The notes under the pieces: model-generated
The model's input: only the letters and a program-made list of their open reading frames with translations
The model's database searches: none
Told to the model about the DNA's origin: nothing
Made by a program: the position numbers and the translations under genes
In this document: in pieces, positions 11,617-22,520 of the stretch
How positions within the stretch are numbered: position 1 is the first letter of the stretch
Layout of the letters: each line of letters opens with the position of its first letter
NCBI RefSeq assembly: GCF_050624435.1
Contig: NC_134545.1
Location: 82,905,563-82,969,562, forward strand
DNA from: Tenrec ecaudatus
Lineage: Eukaryota; Chordata; Mammalia; Afrosoricida; Tenrecidae
Direction of reading: 5' to 3'
Length of the DNA: 64,000 nucleotides

Positions 11617-12263
11617 TTCCTGGCAGACGGTCTGAAGGGTACCTGGGACCGCAGCTGGAGGCGCCCAGAGGGGGCTACAGGCCGTGGGTGTAGGGATGAG
11701 TCCAACGGCTGGGTACACGTCTCGAGGAAAGCTGTGGCTCGGGCTACAGGATTCGGGTCCAGCAAGGGTGAGGGAATGTCCCACCCCTGCCCCATCCGAG
11801 AAGAAATGCTTCCATTAGGAAGAACCAAAACCTTTGGCAAGCCGCACAGACTCAGGGACACAGCTGGGGCTGGATTCTGGGGTGTGTAGGCCATCCAGTG
11901 AAAGGGAGAAGGAGGGACAAGGTCATTCCACGTGTTCGTGTGCTGGTTCGGTCCTAAGACCGCCGCACGTGACACGGATATAAAGAGTAGGATGTGTTCG
12001 TCACAGCGCAGGTGGAGTCGATGCCGGGCAATGCGCGCAGCACGCAGGCGCTGCAGTCTACAGGAGATGGCTGGGGTCTCCATCAGGTGGGAGGGGCATG
12101 GGGGAGCACGGTGGAAAGCAGGGGCCCTCTGTGGAGAAGGGCATTTTGTTGCGGACGATCACGTGGCCAGCTCCAGCCTTCCCTTTTCTTTCCTGACCGC
12201 CATGACTGATGGACCACCTCCTACCCCCACCCCACCCAGGGGAACGAACAACAGAAACGTGGG

Positions 12264-12491
12264 TGAAGGGAGTAAAATATGAAATAAAAATAATTTATAA
12301 ATTATCAAGGGATCACAAGGGTGGGAGGGTTGGGAGGGAGGGGGGGGGGGAAATGAGGAAGCGATACCAAGGGCTCAAGTAGAAAGAACATGGTTTGGAA
12401 ATGATGATGGCAACATATGTACAGATGTGCTTGAGACAATGGATGTTCGGATTGTTAGAAGAGTTGTACGAGCCCCCAATAAAATGATTTA
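12264..12491 (+). mobile_element. L1 LINE 3' UTR end
   Basis: It contains 'TTATCAAGGGATCACAAGGG', a G-rich tract, 'CCAAGGGCTCAAGTAGAAAG' and 'GTACGAGCCCCCAATAAAAT' with polyadenylation signal AATAAA. Other copies here share the same last 60 bases. A tri-nucleotide tail follows. Confidence 0.8.
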
Positions 12492-12547
12492 TTATTATTA
12501 TTATTAGTAGTAGTAGTAGTAGTAGGAGAAGAAGAAGATGAAGAAGA
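12487..12547. repeat. Staged trinucleotide repeat TTA, then GTA, then GAA, on an L1 tail
   Basis: The L1 poly(A) position is followed by ATT units, then six AGT units, then AGA/GAA units, as if one repeat mutated and re-expanded in steps. Confidence 0.85.
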
Positions 12548-12788
12548 GCCTAGGATTTAGGAGAGGGATGATCAGACCCCACCCTGCCTTTGCAGGAGTA
12601 ATGAGAGCAGGTCAAAGGGTAACACATGCCCCCTCTTCCAAAGCTGGGGAGGAGGTGGAAGCACAGAAGCCCTTGCGTGTGGTTGCAACAACATTTTTAG
12701 AATCCAGTTGGGAAAACCCACACTCACATCTGCAAGTAGATCCTCTTGAGGAAAGACCCGTTCTCACATGTTGCTGGCATGTAGTTGC

Positions 12789-13505
12789 TGTGGTAGTTAG
12801 GTTTTGGGTCGATCTGGGTGGGCCAGGATTCTCCCACGATACGATTGAACACAGTGTGGTCAACTCCTTGATAGGATCTTCTATGAAGCAGCCCAGCAGT
12901 CGTGGGGAGAATACGTCTCCTTAATCTGGTGACAACCTTGCTACAATTGAGGAAGGTTTCATTCGAGGTGTGGCCTAATCATCGGACAGCCTTCCGACCA
13001 AACCCAACTGACTGCCATCGTGTCAATGCTGACTCATAGCACCCCCCTGTGGGTTTCTGAGACTGCAACTGTTTGCAGGAGTAGAAAGCCCAGTCTTTCT
13101 CTTGAGGAGTTGCTCGTGGTTTTGAACTGCTGACCACTGGGGTTACAGTCCAATGTGTAACTACACCACCAGGGATCCTCAGTGTGCAAAATCTGGACAC
13201 TTCTGCTGCCCCAGGATCTTGCATCTGATCCACTGAGCTGTTATATTGACTGCCAGGCTCAGGAGCCGTCAGTGGACTGCTGACTTTGGGCTCGTTGGGC
13301 TGACGTCAGACTCACTCAGCTCGGCATTCACCTTCGTAATCTTCACGCTACCTGTTCTTTAGCCCCTGCAGCTATGGAAGTGAGGAGAAGACGCCAGCTT
13401 CTAGCTGACCCATGCATTTTAAGTAGACTACACCTACCCACTTCTACAATGGTGTGAGCCATTCCTTGATAGGGATCTCTTTCTGTATGCATACACATAC
13501 AAGCA
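12789..13505 (+). mobile_element. Another ERV LTR-like repeat, split by an AfroSINE
   Basis: It begins TGTGGTAGTTAGGTTTTGGG and runs into 'ATTCGAGGTGTGGCCTAATC'. It is interrupted by a SINE at 12996-13179 and appears to continue to about 13505. The far end is not defined, and the class is judged only from the TG start and general resemblance to mammalian LTRs. Confidence 0.45.
12996..13179 (-). mobile_element. AfroSINE inserted in an LTR-like repeat
   Basis: 'GACCAAACCCAACTGACTGC', 'GGTTTTGAACTGCTGACC' and the head 'CTACACCACCAGGGATCC' are all present. Confidence 0.85.
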
Positions 13506-13524
13506 TCTCCGGAGAACTATGCCA

Positions 13525-13705
13525 GGCACAGCGGCTGTCCTCTTGGCCTCTTGGCTCACAGTGACCCCATGGACAACAGAACCAAACACTGCCTGGTCAC
13601 TGTAGATAGGGCCCTGGGAGTTTTTGTTGGTTGGCTTTTGGAAGTGGATCACCAGGTCTTTCTTCCTCGACTATCTTTGTCTGGAAGCCCCGCTGAAACC
13701 TCCAC
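13525..13705 (-). mobile_element. RTE-tailed tRNA SINE (second SINE type), reverse orientation
   Basis: 'AGTGACCCCATGGACAACAG', 'ACACTGCCTGGTCACTGTAG' and 'GGATCACCAGGTCTTTCTTC' match, reversed, the pattern of a SINE whose 3' end is RTE-like. Confidence 0.5.
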
Positions 13706-14078
13706 TGACAGATGCGTGTTAGGTGCACATGATGTGTGCTGGCGTTGGACTGTGGATCACCGCCACGTCCATGGCTTTTACATCCCCATGGACTTTTGCC
13801 GGGACGCCGGATGATGTGAAAGGAGCCAACGCCTCCGAACATCCTGCTTCCCACTTCCCAAAATACCTCTCACCAGCAGAGAAGCTGTGGCTCATCTCGG
13901 AACCTCAGTTTCCCCTGCTGCGAGATTGGGAAATCGTCATAGGTCACAGCAGCCAAGCCTTCTTCCTGGGGCTGCTGGGAAGATCCCCCAGGATAGTGAA
14001 CAGGCTGTGACCATGACAGTGTACCTCTCCAGCGTCGGTTAATAGTACTGTGATGACATGTGATGAAGCAACGGTTTT

Positions 14079-14104
14079 GGAGAGAGAGAGAGAGAGAGAG
14101 AGAG
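14079..14104. repeat. (GA)n microsatellite
   Basis: About 12 uninterrupted GA units. Confidence 0.9.
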
Positions 14105-14849
14105 GCATTTTCCTGGGAGATGGAGGAAGTAAGAGGCGAGGAAGGTGATCAATAATCCCACTGTGCTCAGATGCCTGGAATTGCTATAAAATCACAACAA
14201 AGGAAATACCTGATAACACACACACAGGATGAGGTCTGGGCGGAACAGGCTCAGGGAACCTAGGAGGGGCCCACAAAACGTCTTAAAGAGCAGAGAGGGG
14301 AAAAATGGAAAGCAGGCTAGCGAGGCGCCGGAAGCCTGGGATTGCAGAAGGAAAGAAAGGGCTAGTGAAGAGAATAAACATTCTGCTGACAAGAAAGGGA
14401 GAGGGACAGCGGTTCTGGCTTCCTCCGTGAGTACATCCTTCATCACACCATAGGACTGGGGAAGGGATGCTGTCGAGCTTTTTAGGACAAACTGGGGCAA
14501 GTCAAAACCACACGGCTAATGACATAATGAGAGGGTCCTAAGAGCCGTTTCCAGATCTGTCAGAGACCGTGGGCGAGACCGAGGCTGGAGCATGATTCGG
14601 GGGTCACCCTTAAGATGCTACTGACAGAAGGGGAAGTGGAGGCTTTTAGAAGCAGAAACTTTGCCCAGGGCCCCAGAAGCCTTGGAAGAGAAGTACCATC
14701 TCCGGAACAGACAAGAGAATTTCCACCTCGTTATAATGCAAAGAACGATTTTCCCAGAAAGGAATTGAAGAGCTAGCCCGAGCTTGCAGTGGGAGGGGTG
14801 ACCCCACTTTGTCTCTTAGGCCCTGCTTCCCTGCCCACACCATGACTAG

Positions 14850-15038
14850 AAACCAAATGCACTGCATCGAGTCAATTCTGACTCATAGCAACCCTATGGA
14901 GAAAATAGAATTTTCCCCTGTGGGTTTTGGGAATGGGATCTCATGTACAGGAGCTCCAAGCCTCGTCTTTCTCCTTAGGAGCTGGCAGTGGGTTCAAACT
15001 GCTGACCTCCAGGTTTGCGTAATCCACAGCAGCACCAG
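14850..15038 (-). mobile_element. AfroSINE
   Basis: 'AACCAAATGCACTGCATCGA', 'TGACTCATAGCAACCCTATG' and 'GGTTCAAACTGCTGACCTCC', ending 'CACAGCAGCACCAG'. Confidence 0.85.
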
Positions 15039-15168
15039 TATATTTGCAAGGATTTCCATTTACACCAGGATTCACATTCAGGCGGCATATGGCATGTAGT
15101 GGCATGAGCTGATGGAATGACTCGAGGCACAAAGAAGACTAGAACCGAATCATCTTCATGGAAACACC

Positions 15169-15348
15169 CCAAACCCCAAACCAAACTCACCGCCATCGAG
15201 CCGATGCTGACTCAGAGTGACCCTGTAGGACAAGGTAGAACTGCTCCTGTGGTGTCTGAGACGGTCACTTCTTTAGGGAGTAGAAAGCCTCATCTTTCTC
15301 CCTTGGAGTGGCTGGTGGTTTTGAACTGTGGGACTTTGCCGCCAGTGT
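15169..15348 (-). mobile_element. AfroSINE, well preserved tail half
   Basis: 'AACCCCAAACCAAACTCACC', 'GCCATCGAGCCGATGCTGAC' and 'GGCTGGTGGTTTTGAACTG'; the last 30 bases of the head are lost. Confidence 0.87.
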
Positions 15349-15614
15349 AGCCAGCATGTGTCCTGCATGTGAAAAAGGAAGGTCTATGCAGGTCCCAGCC
15401 TCTAAGCAAGTGAGACCGAGATTCTGAGGCAAGTTCTCCCCACCTCCCCCACTACCGCCACACACATGCACCACAACTCCTGGGACAAGGTACTTCATGA
15501 CACTGGAGTTTTCCTGAGTTTTCTCAACAATAAAATGGAACTACATTATCCCACTCCCACCTCAGAGAATGAACATGAAGACCCTCTTACGCTGCCCTTT
15601 GGTTAGCCCCAGTG

Positions 15615-15775
15615 GAAGGCCCTGGTGGTGCAGAGGTTACATTGCTTAGCTGCTCACCTTGAGGTTGGAGGTTCGACCCCACCAGTTTCTCCATGGGAGA
15701 AAGATGTGGCAGTCAGCTTCTGTAAAGCCTGCAGCCTGAGAAAACCTGGGGGGCAGTCCTGTCCTGACCCCTACC
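15615..15775 (+). mobile_element. AfroSINE, 5' two thirds
   Basis: 'AAGGCCCTGGTGGTGCAGAG', 'GGTTGGAGGTTCGACCCC' with a good B-box, and 'CCATGGGAGAAAGATGTGGC'; the tail beyond 'CCTGTCCTGACC' is lost. Confidence 0.82.
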
Positions 15776-16014
15776 AGCGGGGCTCACACGGGCCCCGGGG
15801 CAGAATCCCCTTGGGCCCAGGCACTGGATTCCCAAGAGACCTCACTTCCACCCTGCCCCCTGGGCCACAGACTCCTCATCTGAAAGATGTGAGTGGCTCC
15901 CCGGGCAGGCGGCAGTGAGCTCAGCGCTTTGCTCCCTTCCTTTGACATATCGGTATTTGAGCTGCGAGATCCCATTAGCTCTCCCCTGACCCTGGGGCTT
16001 TAAATTTTCCACTG

Positions 16015-16095
16015 AATTCATTTTAACCAACATTTATTGGCTGTGTGCAGGGTACAAAGCTCTGGGCTCAGCGTGGAGAAGAACAAGGTGAATTG
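16015..16095 (+). mobile_element. Ancient MIR/L2-like fragment
   Basis: 'TAACCAACATTTATTGGCTG' and 'GTACAAAGCTCTGGGCTCAG' match the 'TTTATTGAGC...TGTGCCAGG...GCTGGG' theme. Confidence 0.4.
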
Positions 16096-16355
16096 GCCCC
16101 AGGAGAGCTCCTGGAGCAGCGACAAACAGGCAAGCCGGGCTTTTAGGACGGTGGGTGTCACACAGGTGGCCGGTGAGGGTGCCAGGTGCTAGAGGGCAGG
16201 GCCAGGAGCATCCATTCTACCTGCCTGAGGACCTGCAGGAAGGTGTGCTGCAGGACAGGAGGGGCCACATCTAGGAAGGTGGTGAGATTCGCCTTCAGAC
16301 AAGAGGTTCTGGGCAGAGGCAGCCACAGCAGGAGAGGGTAGGGGCAGAGCCAGCC

Positions 16356-16397
16356 CAAGGTGGTGGAGAGACAGCCCAAGGTGGTAGAGAGGTTCAG
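16356..16397. repeat. Imperfect 20-bp tandem duplication
   Basis: The phrase AGCCCAAGGTGGTGGAGAG is followed by a second copy with one change (GGTAGAG). Confidence 0.8.
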
Positions 16398-16516
16398 AGT
16401 CAGACCAGCAGAGGGATCTGTGCCCAGCGAATTCTTGAACCCGCAGGCCTTGGGGGTTCCTGAGTGGTGCCAAGCGTGAACACACATGGTCACTGATTGG
16501 AGGGTCAAGTTCACTC

Positions 16517-16650
16517 AGAAGTGCTTGGGAAGAAAGGCCTGGAAATCTACTTCTGAAAAACCAGCCATGGAAAGCCCTTTTCTGACACAGGGCATGTAAG
16601 GGCCCGAACAAACCACTGAGAATGTGTGGTGGTAATGATAATTCATTACC
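16517..16650 (+). mobile_element. RTE-tailed SINE fragment
   Basis: 'GGGAAGAAAGGCCTGGAAAT', 'CTACTTCTGAAAAACCAGCC' and 'ATGGAAAGCCCTTTTCTG' are the diagnostic body of this SINE/RTE family. Confidence 0.6.
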
Positions 16651-16904
16651 CATAGAGTCCAATGGGATCCGGGAGTGACGCAACGTACACCAGTGGAATG
16701 ATCCCGCTGCTCCACAGTGGTTTGTCTGTAAGTCCTGGCGACAACCTTGCACCGATTCCTTGGACGCGTTCATGGGTCCTGCATCGGGCACAGCCACATT
16801 GGCTAAGAAGGAAACGCTGTTTGGAAGACCCTCATACGCTTCCCCCTTTCTTCCCGCGTAAGATTCCCGTGCATCAGGGATAGGGTGGCATGTTGCTGTT
16901 CTTA

Positions 16905-17035
16905 GGTACCATTGGGTCGGTTCTGACCATAGCCACCCGATGTACAACAGAAAGAAACACTGCCCGGTCCTGCCCCATCCTCACCGTTGTTCTTATGCTG
17001 AGCTCATGCTGTGGCCACTGCGTCAGTACATCTTG
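16905..17035 (-). mobile_element. RTE 3' UTR fragment, reverse orientation
   Basis: 'CATTGGGTCGGTTCTGACCA', 'CACTGCCCGGTCCTGCCCCA' and 'CACCGTTGTTCTTATGCTGA' are the reverse complement of the RTE 3' UTR seen in other copies. Only about 130 bases remain. Confidence 0.6.
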
Positions 17036-17098
17036 TAATTCTTCTACTTAGTAGAATGATGGATGCCTATTACCCATGAAGCCAATAGCATATAAACA

Positions 17099-17985
17099 TT
17101 TTAAAAAAATCATTGTATTGGGGGCGCTTACAGCTCTTATAACAATCCAGACATCAATTGTATCAAGCATATTTGTACGTATGTTGCCATTTCTAAACAT
17201 TTACTTTCTATTTGAGCCCTTGGTATCAACTCTTCTCCCCACCCCCCTGTGACTACTTGATAAATGATAAATTCTTATTATTTTCATATCTTACACCAAC
17301 TGCTGTCTCCCTTCACCCACATTTCTGTTGTTCATCCCTGGGGGAGGGGGATTATGCACCGATCATTGTGATCGGTTCCCCATTCCTCCCCTCCTCTCCC
17401 CACCTTCATTACCCTCCTGGTCTCGCTACTCCTGTTTCTGTTTCCAAGGGGTTTATCTGACCTGGATTCTGTGTGTCATGAGCTTTTATCTGTACCAGTG
17501 CACATGCTCCCGTCTAGTCAGAACTCAAAGGCAGGACTGGGGTCATAATAGTGGGGGTGAGGAAGCCTCGAAGAACCAGAGGATTATTGTGTTTCATTGG
17601 TGCTACACTGCATCCCTTCCTTGTGATCCTTCTGTGAGAGGATGTCTTATTGTCTACACCTCACACACACTGATGTGCTTCTTCCATGTGGGCCTGTTGT
17701 TTCTGAGCTAGATGGCCGCTTGTTTAACTTCAAGCCTTTAAGGCCTCGGATGCTTTATCTTTTGATAGCTGGGCACCATCAGCTTTCTTCATCACATTTG
17801 CTTATGCACCCATTTGTCTTCAGTGATCATGTTGGGAGGGTGAGCATCACAGAATGCCAGGTTGTTAGAACAAAGTGTTCTTGTGTTGAGAGAGGGCTTG
17901 AGCAGAGGCCAAAGTCTGTCTACTTTCTTGATGTACTGCCATATAAATATATGTACATAAACCAATACCTCTATTTTTATGAATT
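17099..17985 (-). mobile_element. L1 LINE 3' UTR, longest copy, reverse orientation
   Basis: It starts TTTTAAAAAAATCATTGTAT, the reverse of the 'ACAATGATTTTTTTAAAA' L1 end. It continues through 'GTATGTTGCCATTTCTAAAC' and a C-rich stretch, then about 600 bases of 3' UTR with polypyrimidine runs. No ORF2 end was identified, so only the 3' UTR is claimed. Confidence 0.75.
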
Positions 17986-18173
17986 AATATAAGTTTGAAT
18001 AATCAAAAATAAATAACATTTTCAATGTTAAATTTAGATTCTCTTTTCTATGCAATACAAAAATATATATTTGAAAATGACTTATGTAAGAAAAATTGAT
18101 TTGGAATATGCAGCTTGGTGTTCAGGTCTGAGACAGTCAAAAGAGATAGTACTTAGAAGTTAGAGTCAATGTG

Positions 18174-18308
18174 TGAGTCTTGGTAGCATAGTGGACTATG
18201 CACTGAGGTGCTAAGTACAAGTTGTGGTCAGCAGTTCAAACCCACCAGTGACTCTGTGGGGAAAAGGTGAGACTTTCTGTTTCTGTAAAGACTTAAAGTG
18301 CCTTTCCA
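18174..18308 (+). mobile_element. AfroSINE, truncated 3'
   Basis: 'GAGTCTTGGTAGCATAGTGG', 'GTCAGCAGTTCAAACCCACC' and 'GGTGAGACTTTCTGTTTC'; sequence changes to TTTG repeats after 18310. Confidence 0.75.
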
Positions 18309-18311
18309 GGG

Positions 18312-18336
18312 TTTTTTGTTTGTTTGTTTGTTTGTT
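18312..18336. repeat. (TTTG)n microsatellite at a SINE end
   Basis: Five to six TTTG units directly after a truncated AfroSINE. Confidence 0.85.
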
Positions 18337-18639
18337 TTTGGGAGGGACTTTGTTTTGTTTTGATTATGGTGGGCCGTTCGCAGATCTCCACGAGTGTTTC
18401 CCATTTGAAATAACGCTGATCCTTAACAACTTGTTCATCCTTTGATGCTGTGTCTTCCTGGGTCATTGGACCATTACTGAGACGAGAGGCGGCGCTAGCC
18501 TTGGCAAGGAGCGTGACACACAGACAAGAGTGAGCTCAGCCTGAGGATCTGCACAGGACAGGCCCTGATATGTCTTGGCGACATGGCTGTGGTGCCATTG
18601 GAAGGTCCTCATGTGGTTGGTGAGAGAGAGTTGAGTGCC

Positions 18640-19390
18640 AAGTTGTGCCCTACCAGCTCAAAAATTAAAAGGAAAATATAATTATTATTGGCTATCAAAT
18701 GAATAAAATGCCATTTCATTTCTTCGCAGAACATTTAACTCCCTATTTGAAGATGCCTATACAATTGCTATAAGAAGAGCTCCTTCACCTGTCACGACAT
18801 TACCAACCAGCTTCTTCAGAGAACGATTGAAAGGAGGTGGAAAAGAGAATGCATTTACATAATTTTTATGATCTACGTATTCATTTAATTTATCTCTTTG
18901 AGGAATTGTCCAATTTTCTGACATAGAGATGCATAAATATTCTACCCAAATACACATGTAATGTTCTGACAAATGCCCTCTGCTGCTTTCTTGGAAGATG
19001 ATTTTAGAAATACTCTCATTGTTGCGAAGCAGAACCATCTTACATGATAAATAAGCATTGAATTTTGTGTCCCCTTAATGTGCATAATGCCTTACTTACT
19101 AGCTTCTATAAAGTAATACCAAGCAGTGTGTCCCATGACACAGACACAATTAAAAAATAAACTCACTTGAGGCACAAATTAAACATTTTTGTGTTAGAAA
19201 AATATTAATATTTCCTGTATTTTTGACATCTGCTGTGTTAGCATTATACTAAAATATTACTCATGGTAGCATGAAATTAAATGTATGCTAGATTGCATCC
19301 ATGTGTATGCCAAAAATATTTAGAAGTTATGCATATTACCGTTTACAAGGACATAACTGTGCATAAACGTGATCCAGTTTAAGAAATGAC
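18640..19390. other. AT-rich repeat-free island
   Basis: This is a 750-base stretch, far richer in A and T than its surroundings, with no recognised repeat. It has many TAAT and ATGCATA-type motifs (18925-18950, 19320-19345). A 93-codon open frame lies on the minus strand at 18757-19038 but matches no family I know, and may be chance. Confidence 0.4.
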
Positions 19391-20800
19391 TTGATGGAAT
19401 TCCTTGCAACGGCCGACTCATTCAAGTTTTCTTGCTTTTGTGCATCATCTGGAACTGGGGTGGCCACTGCTTGTTTATCAGACACGCACAAGAGCATTGG
19501 CGGCCCTCCTGGCTGGAGCTGCGAGATCAGCAGACGTGGACGCGCCAGTGGGTTCTCTCCACATGGACCAGAGGCCTGCTAGCTGTTGATAGAATCCGTC
19601 TCTGCCCAGTAGCCTATCGTGCTGAATCTGGTTTCATATTCGGTGAAGACAGCAAGAGTCAGACCCCACAGCCCACTTATACCCCCCTTTTTTTTTTTAA
19701 AAAAAAAGAAAGAAGATGGATACTCTCAAAAGACCTGCTGAAATAAGGCATTCCAAGGACATGGGAGGGGACTATTGGAGAAAGATGTCAACGAAGGTGT
19801 TGACGTGGTAGGGGACTCATAGTTTACCCAAACTTTGCATGAATGCCCTCATGCCTACTTCCTTTACAGCTAGTGCGCTGTCATGCACAGGGTTGGCATT
19901 AGTTCATTTAGCGCCTTGCCAGGTCCCTTCCACTGCGGGGCGTACTTTTCCTGGGGTCCAGTCTGTTTGGCATCTGTGGATCCTTGCTGGGGACTACTGG
20001 ATGCACTGGGCACATGCTTACCTTGCTGGTTTGATTGGTTTGGAATTGAAGAGAATGGGGGGGGGCTGTGAATTGTTTACAAACATCTAGGGTACACGCA
20101 CTTGGAAAGGGGGGAGCCCATAGCTTTCATAGGGTCTTAGTGAGACTACGGCTGTTGGGAGCCAAACCAATGACTCATTATCAACTAAGGGAGGAAATAA
20201 GAGCTATTTTCAAATTCAGGGGAAAGGGACTCAGATGAAAGGAGGTGGGCCGAGCGCCCAGAGCTCTGAGCTCTGACAGCCGCTGGAGCAGGCAGGATCG
20301 AGTCCAAAGCAGCCCCGGGCTTTACCCCCACATTTGAAAAGCCTGAGTCAGACCCTTGTCTCTGAGCTGCCTGTTGACTTCCTGAGGTCTAATTACAGCC
20401 CAGGGAGTGGCGCCTCCCTCTGGGGGACCCAGCACACAGCCCCATTGTCACCTCTCTCTACCCACAGCACAGGACAGGGGGCAGACCCCGCCTCGCTCCA
20501 AGCGCTCCACCTGACTCGGTGCCAGCCTTCTGCAGCCCGAGCTTCCGACCTCACCCCAACCCACCCTCAGCGTGTCCATGAACTCAGTGCCCTCTTTATC
20601 CCCAAGTGAAAGGGGACAGTTGTCCAGCCTGGTGCCAGCGTGTTTGCTCTGCTCTGTACGGGATCTTGCTGTCCTCTCTCACGAGGCTCACCTCGCCTGG
20701 CCTCGCCTCACAGGCCAGAATTCTGATCCTGTTCTGTGTCAGCTTTCTGCCATAGGATCAGCAGCGTCGGCCTCTGCTTTATGATTTCCTTTCCTTCGCA
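19391..20800. other. Intergenic stretch, no gene seen
   Basis: Unique-looking sequence with a T9/A9 junction at 19687-19709 and a G-run at 20058-20065. No homologous coding segment recognised. Confidence 0.45.
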
Positions 20801-20995
20801 GCTCTGGTGACACCGCGGTTAAAGGGTCTGCTCACCGAACGATCAGTGGTTGGAACCCGTCAGCTGCTCCTCAGGAGAGAGAGGTGGCAGGGCGTCTGCT
20901 TCAAAGAGCTCTCCCGCCCTGCGACGGAGCAGTTCTACTCTGTCCTGTGGAGTTGCCACCGATCAGGACTGACTCAATAGCAATGGGTTTGGCTT
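20801..20995 (+). mobile_element. AfroSINE
   Basis: 'GCTCTGGTGACACCGCGG', 'CAGTGGTTGGAACCCGTCAG' and 'AGGACTGACTCAATAGCAAT' with 'GGGTTTGGCTTT' tail. Confidence 0.8.
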
Positions 20996-21298
20996 TCCTT
21001 TGTTTATTCCCTTACCCTGTTTTTAAATCTTAGACAAGACTTTTAATTGACCTGACACCTCATGTGCAATTGACAAAAGCACCATGAAATGTGTCCTGTG
21101 AGCACATAACTCACCGTGAACTTGGGTGTATGCTGCCACTTTCCCCCAATGCCACCGGTATACTGGCTAGCTGGTGAGAGCATGGAGCAGAAGGCTGGGG
21201 ATTAGGGAGTTAGAAGTGAGAGGGAACAGGGCCGGCCACTGAGACCTCTCTATTGGTTCCCTGCTTCATGTCGGTACGTTGCATTCATGTCTTGGCTG

Positions 21299-21400
21299 GC
21301 AACAAATGTACAAATGTGCTGGACGCAATGGATGGATGGATGGATCGTGATAAGAGATGCATGAGCCCCCAGTAAGATGATTTAAATTAAGATGATTTAA
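21299..21400 (+). mobile_element. L1 LINE 3' end fragment
   Basis: 'GTACAAATGTGCTGGACGCA', a (GGAT)n-like stretch, 'TGATAAGAGATGCATGAGCC' and 'CCCAGTAAGATGATTTAAA' match the common L1 terminus with a mutated polyadenylation signal. Confidence 0.7.
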
Positions 21401-21639
21401 AAAAAGTGAGAGGGAGGGTGAGGGGTCAGGAGACAGACCAGGGGTGTTGTCAGTAGGGAAGAGGGGGAGAGGTGGTGGGAGGAGGAAGAGGAGGGAGAAG
21501 ATGATGGCAGAAGCGATGGGAGAAGGGACATAACCAAGAGGACTGAGTTGAAGGAAAAGAAAGAAGAAATCACCTACCACATGTTGAGACCGGTCTTGTT
21601 GCCTTGTGCGGCCCCCACAGAAATACAACCAATGGATGA

Positions 21640-22002
21640 CTTGAACAAATAGAGATTACCTTTCTCACCGGTAAAGGGGCTAGAGGTCCAAATGCAGGGT
21701 GCTTGCTCTGGGGAAGATTCTCTCTCTGTGTTGGTTCTGGGGGCAGGTCTCTCTCTCTCTCTCCTCCCCCCTGGTCACCTCTGAGTGGTATGACACCCCT
21801 CTTCCCTCATCTCTGCTGGCTGAGTCTCTTTCATCTCTCCAAGGAGACGGACTTAAGGTACACCTTACACTCACACGGTTTCATGAAGATAACAAAGAAA
21901 GCCCATTTACAAGTGGGATTATAAATAACTGCAGGTCAAGGGGTTACGATTTATAACACATTTTTTGGGGGGTGTGGTGGGGTCCCAGTTCAACCCATAT
22001 CA
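21640..22002 (-). mobile_element. MaLR-type LTR-like repeat, reverse orientation
   Basis: Read on the minus strand it starts near 'TGATATGGGTTGAACTGGG', 'CCCCCCAAAAAATGTGTT' and 'GTAACCCCTTGACCTGC', and then an AG-rich body. This matches the start of MaLR LTRs (TG...ATTGAATTGTG...CCCCCAAAA). A TC-rich tract covers 21750-21770. Confidence 0.5.
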
Positions 22003-22389
22003 AGTCCTATGCTAGGCCTTTTATATAACTCACAATTCTATATAAATCATAATTCACGAATCATAGATCAGAATGATGCATTTTCCAAAGTGGGAAACAC
22101 TGCCCCCCTGAGGGGCCCTGGAAGGATCCAGGGGGCTGTACCAGCGACCACCTCACTCTGTCCTGCAGATCGCAGCCCAACCACGATGCCTTGATGCCTT
22201 CGGCGCCCCTACTTCACTCCATCCTGGAGGAGAGGCTACTGTGAAAGCTTTCTTCATTACCAGGGAGGTGCTGAGCAACTTTCTTTCTGAAAAGGGGGTG
22301 GGAGTGGTAGGCCAAATAAGTGGGAATCTGCAAAATCGCCCCATGCAGCCGTTCTAACAAAGCAGCTACCATGATCCTGTTGTTTTTGT

Positions 22390-22520
22390 TTTCAAGTGAG
22401 GACTCTGAATTTTCAGAAAGGTTAATTAGTTTGTCAAGAGGACTCAGCTAAGTGGTAGCAGAAACTAGATTCAAACTCAATATTTTTTCGCTTTGATTCC
22501 ATGACCCTTTCCTCTAGATG
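22390..22520 (-). mobile_element. MIR fragment
   Basis: 'CTGAATTTTCAGAAAGGTTA', 'GTCAAGAGGACTCAGCTAAG' and 'GAAACTAGATTCAAACTC' match the reversed MIR core ('...CACACAGCTAGTAAGTGGC...'). Confidence 0.55.

Noticed and set aside
11535-12083. 182-codon minus-strand frame
   Set aside because: It overlaps a truncated AfroSINE and GC-rich unique sequence; the peptide has no known features.
16189-16947. Longest open frame in the window, 252 codons on the minus strand
   Set aside because: It runs across a tandem duplication, an RTE-tailed SINE and part of an RTE fragment, shows no domain and has no conserved exon borders. It is explained by GC-rich composition.
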